Positions 58,234 through 64,000 of a stretch of 64,000 nt of DNA are shown one piece after another (position 1 is the stretch's first letter; each line of letters opens with the position of its first letter). The position numbers and the translations under genes are program-made. The stretch comes from Aquilaria yunnanensis (taxonomy: Eukaryota > Streptophyta > Magnoliopsida > Malvales > Thymelaeaceae), in contig CM077596.1 in assembly GCA_039654915.1 (NCBI GenBank), positions 69,255,751 through 69,319,750 on the forward strand, read 5' to 3'. A model generated the notes under the pieces. The model did not search any database and was not told the origin of the DNA. It saw nothing but the letters and a program-made list of their open reading frames with translations.

Positions 58234-60265
58234 TTTGGCACATGTAAACCTAAATAATCCACATAGGCATCCACATCAACTTGACACATCATCATTATGT
58301 GCCATGTTTGTGTCCCACATGGAACACGTCACGACAGTGGTAAAAAATGTAAAAAAGAAAACGTTGAAGAGGCTTTTAATTGTAAAAAAACAATAGTGGC
58401 CAATCTATCTATTTCACAAACATGAGTGAGATATTTGACATTTTTATGATAAAAAATAATAAAAATGAGTTTTTAAGTCATATATTCATGTTTTGTTTGT
58501 TGACTGTTAGCATTCCAACCTGGAGGAAATTGCGACATCGGTGCATAAATTAAAGATGTGATTGCAATCTCATCACCGGAAAAAGAAAATGTCGTGCGTT
58601 GCAATTAGGCCCTTAAACTCTTTTGCATGCGTGGCACAACAGCGTTTGCAATTAGGCCCTTAATTAACTCTGTTGCAATTAAGGATGACATGCATGTAGA
58701 CATGCCTATTGTTTAGTAGCCATGACCATTCAGGAGAATCCTATTACCAAATTTCTTACCTACCACAGAAACATGACCATATATCTGTCAAGAAAAGAAA
58801 AATGTAAAAAACATATTAGAGACAAACAGCGAATGAATGCTGACCAAATTAAGTTAGAATTGGATCAAAGTCATGATTGTGGCTTTATTACTATGATGAA
58901 TGGTGGTAGAGAATGTGTCCCGCCGGTTGGAGAGAAATGTTTGTGCTTTAAGGAATCTGCTACTAGCTGATGATATAATTAATCAATTAATAAGAGGCCT
59001 TGGTTAGTTAGAGCAGCATGCTTTACGTGTCCCACCCATTTCTCAGCAATTAAGGGCGGTTGCCAGAAGCATCTGATCTGGACCATAATTTAATTAGTAT
59101 TAATTAGCCATTAATCACAGACATCAACCCACCCTTAATTTGCAATTGCATGCATTTTATTAGTTTACCTTTAATTTGCAGCTTTGACTAAAAAAGCTTA
59201 TATATTGAAAGTCCTTGGTACTGAATTATATAAACAAACGTAGTTAGGACACGATTTTGTGTTTAGAGGTGGTCTCTGATACATGATCTTTCAGGGATTT
59301 GGTACTGCTACTCCGTCTCCCGGCCTTTATGTGTGGTGCTTTTAATATTATGCATGTGTTTTTTTTTTCTGGGTGCTACCTCTGGCTTTGAGTTGTACTC
59401 TAGGTCTTCTTCTTTAGTAAGATATTTCTTTGTCGACCGAAAAATGTCATCTAGTAATTAGGAAAATTTCAGAAAGATCTTAATTTTGTACAAATGTTGT
59501 TGCTGAACTAATCAACGAATATGCACGTAATGTATCCTTGTGATACATATATAGACATCTAATCTAATAGTAGTATTGAATTTAAAAATCTTAAATTAAT
59601 TTGGCAACAAGTTTGGTAGTAGTAATAAGGAGAACACACACGTACACACAGCACAAATAAACAGGTGCACAGAAATCAGTTCAATTTGTTGAATTTTATA
59701 ATTAATTAGTTGAATCATCACTAGAGTTATGAACAAAATTATATTGAGGAATGGGGTGAAAGAATATACTTGTATATTACTCAATATATATATATTACGT
59801 GTTTTCCTTTTTTTTTAAAAGAAAAAAGAAGGTTGCTTTAATTTTGGGGCATAATCTCATAATAGAATTCCCTTTAGTCTGGCCGGCCGTTGGGATCTTC
59901 CAAATCATCCTCACATGCGCAAAAAGGCGACTGAAATATGGGCGGGGAAGCTATACAAGCAATAATATACAAGATACATACAATTACCAATGATCAGCTA
60001 GCTAGCTTTCATAAACTCCCCCATAAAGAATATATATATATATATATATAACCCATGCATTTGTAGGACAAAAAGACATATATGTATGCCACCCACTCAT
60101 AAAAAAATCACCTTTCATAACATGAAATTAAAGTCGATCCCATATATACATCTACTAGCTAGTTTCCTTAAAAACCCAGCAAAGTTGAACACCCCCCCAC
60201 AAAAACCAAGCAAAGTTCCTTCTACGTTTTTCTTAATACATAGTATGGGTTTTTTTTTGGTTGTA
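58234..60265. other. Intergenic DNA
   Basis: Mostly AT-rich. A phrase GCAATTAGGCCCTTAA occurs twice (about 58602 and 58640). An 82-codon plus-strand frame (58722-58970) is not recognised. A (TA)n run lies at about 60030-60050. I see no supported gene. Confidence 0.4.
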
Positions 60266-60284
60266 GGGGGGGGGGGGGGGGGGG
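60266..60284 (+). repeat. Poly(G) run of 19
   Basis: Nineteen consecutive G after TTGTA. Such long G homopolymers are rare in plant DNA and error-prone in sequencing. Confidence 0.85.
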
Positions 60285-62370
60285 AGATGAGATCGTGCAC
60301 TACAGGGTTTTTTTTTTCTGTTAATATTAGGATCTTATTAGTACAAGGTTTCGATGAATTGTGTGAAGAAATATATGTTTAATTCTATTAGTTAGGTAGT
60401 ACTCGAAACCTGAATTCAAGTCCCCAGATTATTTACTCACTGAACCTGTATTTACAGGTTTACGTACCACTTAATTATGAGATCTCTCCAAGTTGGTTAA
60501 AATGGAAATCAACATCCACTTGCAAATAAACCTGTCATCCAATTAAATCTTTAGGTGATGCATAAAATTATAATATATTGAAATGTTGAAGTAGTTGATG
60601 ATGAGATTTAGAGATCCGCGAGAGCATTTAATCACATCTTGGTTTATACTTTATATAATTAATTAAAACTGGCTAGTGTCATGTCGGAGCAATGAATTTG
60701 GTTTGTACTACTAGTTGTTGTGTTTTGGGATTTGTTAGTTCGATGTGAGAAATAAATAAAATAAATTAGAGGAGGAAATTAAAAAAGAAAAAAATGGTGA
60801 TTGGGTTGAGTTAGACTTGACGCAAAGCGAGCGTTGGTTGATTCAGTTGAAGTAGGCATGCAGGGGACTATGTGAATGAAGTAGCTGCCCTCCCATCGAA
60901 AGGAGTAGGACGCACCTGGACTCCATATTCTCATATGCATGAACCTGCAGCAGCTATATATATCTCAAACTTTTCCTTTCTTTCTCAATTTTTATTTATT
61001 TATTTACTTTTAACTATTCATTTTAAGTTTCCCTTTCAAATTTAGTGAGGGATTCAATTTGATAATAATTAGTCTTGCAATTTAAGATAATTAAAGCTAA
61101 TTTGAACGACACTTCAATGATATTGGGGCCTTCTAGGATTCAGGTTGGATAATTCAAAGCGGACCATCTCAATGATGATCTCTTCATTTCTCATTTTCCA
61201 TTAAAGTATTGTAAAGGACAGTGGATAGTCCTTAAAAACCCAAACCAAGGTATTTAATATCATTATCTCTAAATATGCCGTACTCTATAAATCATAGGTA
61301 TATTACATGGTATACTGTGTCGCATATTATTATCTTTTACTCAAAAAATTACGTTAAAAAACCAGTTCAAGATTAGAAACATCAAATATAATTTTTTTTT
61401 GCACATTTTTATATGTATGCTAATCATTTTTAACATAATTTTCTTGACATATATATATAAGATGGTATTTTTTATACAAAATATAATAAATAAAATAAAT
61501 ATTATTCAGTAAAAAAAGGAATAACTTACTAATACTAAAGAAACAATGGTATGATATGATATAAAAACAAAATAAACTAAAAAGAAAAAAAACCATATTC
61601 AGAGATGAAAGAGACAAACCACCTTCACGTGTAATTTTTTTACCCCATATTTCCTTGATGTATATTGAAATGGTGAAAATTAAAAAAGAGAGAAAAAAAA
61701 ATTATGTATTAATTATATTTTGTCATTTTATATATATCTATGAATTATATTTTGGTATCAGATATGTATGAATGTATGTATGTATGTTTGTGTGTGTGTG
61801 TGTGTGAGTTGAGTTCTAGCATTAAATATTCATAATAAATATACTAGATGGGTAATTTTCAAAGGAAGTCCATAAACTTTAATAAGCAATGAAGATGAAT
61901 GGTCAGATGAATGATATTTTGAAAAACACAAAAGCATGCATGCATACTATTTTAATGAACAATAACAAGGAAGATGAATGGTCAAATGGAAGCTACTTTA
62001 ATAAGCAATCATATGTTATGATGAAAGTATCAAAATTGTGTTTTTATCCAGGTAATTTAAAGTAGTATAAAAACCATAAATCATCAAATCCTTCCACATA
62101 AATATAGTCAAACACTTTTGTCTTCATAATTTTTTTTTTTAGATCATCTACCTCTCAAAGTAAAAGCCTTCAAATCCACTTACCCAAAAAAGAAATTTAA
62201 ATAAACAAGAAACTTATATTTTACGGAACCATTTGGAGGAAAGTGCCAATACTCCAATAAAAATTATGACCTGCTGCAAGTGGGATATTATTAATGTACA
62301 TGAGAGATACATAAGCACTAACATCATCGTCTTTGACGAATCTTTATGAATCTTAAAACTATATATAATA
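60285..62370. other. AT-rich intergenic DNA
   Basis: No gene. A (GTAT)n(TG)n microsatellite lies at about 61766-61806. AAGATGAATGGTCA(A/G)ATG occurs twice (about 61888 and 61970) with partly repeated flanks. Confidence 0.4.
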
Positions 62371-62780
62371 TTGCACCAAAGTACTCAAAAGTGGTTTAGA
62401 ATTTTGAAGGGAAAAGTCATACATTGCATAATGGAGAACAATATCGCACATTTTTTAATTGACAAGTTAAAGGAAGGTCTAATTTATATCATGAAAAAAT
62501 TTTATTATGCGACCGAACAAAGATGGGTACAACATCATAAAGGAGAACATTTATGTGATTGAACTCCAAAGATGTACTGTTCAAAGTGAAACTGAGAGCA
62601 AAGTTGAGGGCTTCATCCACCATCTATTTGACTTTTTTAAATTTGAGAACCTCCATCCTACTGCGCAGGAATACTTAGTTGGTAAGCTCTCTATTTTTTC
62701 TTTAACTAAACCCTGTAGTTGTGTTGAAAGCCAGCAAATCATTTATATGATTGAACTCCAAAGGGTGCACTGAAAAAGAT
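62371..62780 (+). pseudogene. RPA70-like OB-fold (DUF223) fragment, frameshifted
   Basis: One frame gives FRILKGKVIHCIMENNIAHF and LKEGLIYIMKKFYYATEQR. A second, overlapping frame continues with IYVIELQRCTVQSETESKVE and HHLFDFFKFENL...EYLVGK. The order (IHA.i....i..f...l.EG.vY.i..f......, then y.I.f...T.v.......f.F..f..l...LvDviG) is that of replication protein A large-subunit OB folds. In plants it is spread by Helitron-type elements. The frame change and stops make it a pseudogene. A 30-bp phrase (GATTGAACTCCAAAG core) is repeated at about 62559 and 62751. Confidence 0.5.
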
Positions 62781-63889
62781 ACACAAATGAGACAGAAGGG
62801 TTTAAGGTTTTAATTTTGTTTCTGTTGAGGAATTGGTTGTTCCCACTTGGATCTTTACCCTTAATAGCTCTTTTGCGTTCTCAACTTTATTTAAGTTGCT
62901 TTTTCCACTATAATCTAATTCAATATAATAATAGCTTTTATAAAATATGGAGTAAAATCAATGTTGTTATTTAGTATTTTATATCATTGGTTTATAAGAT
63001 ATCGTTTAGCTTATTGGTAAGTGGAATGAGATACTTTTTTATAAAAAAATAAAAAATCAACCCACTTTATCCTAAATTCCAAACTTTTTTTTTCTTCAAA
63101 CAGCTCCAATTTTGTGGTAAATAATTACCAATACAAAATTTTATAATGAAATAAACATGAACTTTTCAAGCATTAAAAAACACTAGTCTCATGCATTGCA
63201 TGGCCATGTTTAACTAGTGTGTGTGTGTGTGTAATATATATACGTGTGTGTGTGTAGTACATTAATGTAAAATAGAAAACAAAGATTTCTAACTCACAAT
63301 AAACAGCAAACCACAATATTCTACAGTAAATTAAAATACTTTTAAAATTAGCAGTAAGCTACATACCAGCTATAAGTGCAGTATATCATAGTATACTGTG
63401 CATTATTTTGATATATTGCAAAAATTGGTATACCATATACATACCACACATTAACATTATGCAGTATAGCACAATATTTAATACCTTGACTCAAACTAAC
63501 ACTATCAATGAGCAAGTACCAGAACATCACCTCCAGCCCATACACGCAAACGTATAAATACATTAGACTCCCACCGGGCCATCAACGGGGAATACATACA
63601 ATACAAAAAAGCATTAAACGAAAGACAACGCAAAATCTAGTGGCTCTAATCTATTTATATGATTTGGGTTTCCATTTTGAAACGATCTCGTCTGTAATTA
63701 GCATTTAAATTATTAATAATTTGTTAACAGTAAAATTATACTCCAATTAATGAAACTAAAATCCTTTTTTTCTGATAATAGGAAGAATCCAGACCTTCAA
63801 TATTCTTTGCAACATATATAATTTCATTCTTGAGGAAATTATACGTCAAATCAGAGTCAGATCAAGGGCACATTATTTATGATTCTCAC
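62781..63889. other. AT-rich intergenic DNA
   Basis: Contains (GT)n tracts at 63213-63254. No gene. Confidence 0.4.
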
Positions 63890-63985
63890 CTGTCCCAAGA
63901 ACTCACACTGAGCTGGGTTGCTAGCAAAGCTAAATAAAATCCTACTTGAGGAACCATACAAAAGTAATTCAATGCTTGCTGCCCA
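63890..63985 (-). CDS. Possible internal exon of a gene beyond the right edge
   Basis: On the minus strand a 96-base open stretch lies between CCTTTCAG (acceptor, 63986-63993) and CAG|GTGAGA (donor at 63889-63884). It encodes 32 residues starting WAASIELLLYGSSSRILFSF and ending FLGQ. Both splice sites are good and the exon keeps phase 0 at both ends. I do not recognise the family, and no further exon can be placed to its 3' side in the window. Confidence 0.35.
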
Positions 63986-64000
63986 CTGAAAGGAGAGCAA

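Overview
The window is nuclear DNA of a flowering plant, most likely a eudicot. Its genes have many short GT-AG introns, the intergenic DNA is very AT-rich, the telomere-like repeats are of the plant TTTAGGG type, and the proteins are plant families (class III peroxidase, GH1 beta-glucosidase, HIPP metallochaperone-like proteins). All exon limits were set by eye, from splice-site dinucleotides and reading-frame continuity. No database search was possible.

Region 1 (1-16 kb) is gene-rich. In order it holds: the 3' end of a Peter Pan/SSF1-type Brix-domain ribosome biogenesis gene (+); an apparently intact 13-exon GH1 beta-glucosidase gene (+); a 4-exon nascent polypeptide-associated complex alpha gene (+) with a translation-gene style promoter; a 4-exon class III peroxidase gene (-); and a 5-exon gene (-) for a 1067-residue plant protein I cannot assign.

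Region 2 (16-30 kb) is almost pure transposon debris. The best-defined pieces are an 0.8-kb fold-back element, a 2.0-kb Mutator-like element with long inverted ends and a 9-bp target duplication, smaller MITEs, a 156-bp tandem duplication, and two inverted copies of one AT-rich/GC-cargo element family. A possible 49-codon gene lies between those two copies.

Region 3 (30-40 kb) has two heavy-metal-associated (HMA) domain genes, both on the minus strand. One is a single-HMA protein without the CxxC metal site or a CaaX box (30.3-31.0 kb). The other is a two-HMA HIPP with a CaaX box and a probable GC-AG intron (38.7-40.0 kb). Between them lie a decayed piece of plastid 16S rRNA (NUPT), a 1.5-kb Mutator-like element with an 11-bp target duplication, a purine-rich G-quadruplex-prone element and further MITEs.

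Region 4 (40-64 kb) is again repeats. The most unusual objects are two related CACTA-like elements (about 41.6-47.2 kb and 55.3-58.2 kb). Each carries more than 1 kb of degenerate TTTAGGG telomere-like sequence, and the two arrays share the same derived sequence, so the array seems to travel with the element. Also present are a broken GRF-zinc-finger/coiled-coil/transmembrane gene beside a MULE (MuDR-type) N-terminal fragment on the other strand, an RPA-like OB-fold fragment of the Helitron-associated kind, and at the right edge a possible exon of a minus-strand gene.

The host genes do not form a pathway; they are ordinary independent plant genes. The unusual biology is in the transposable elements.
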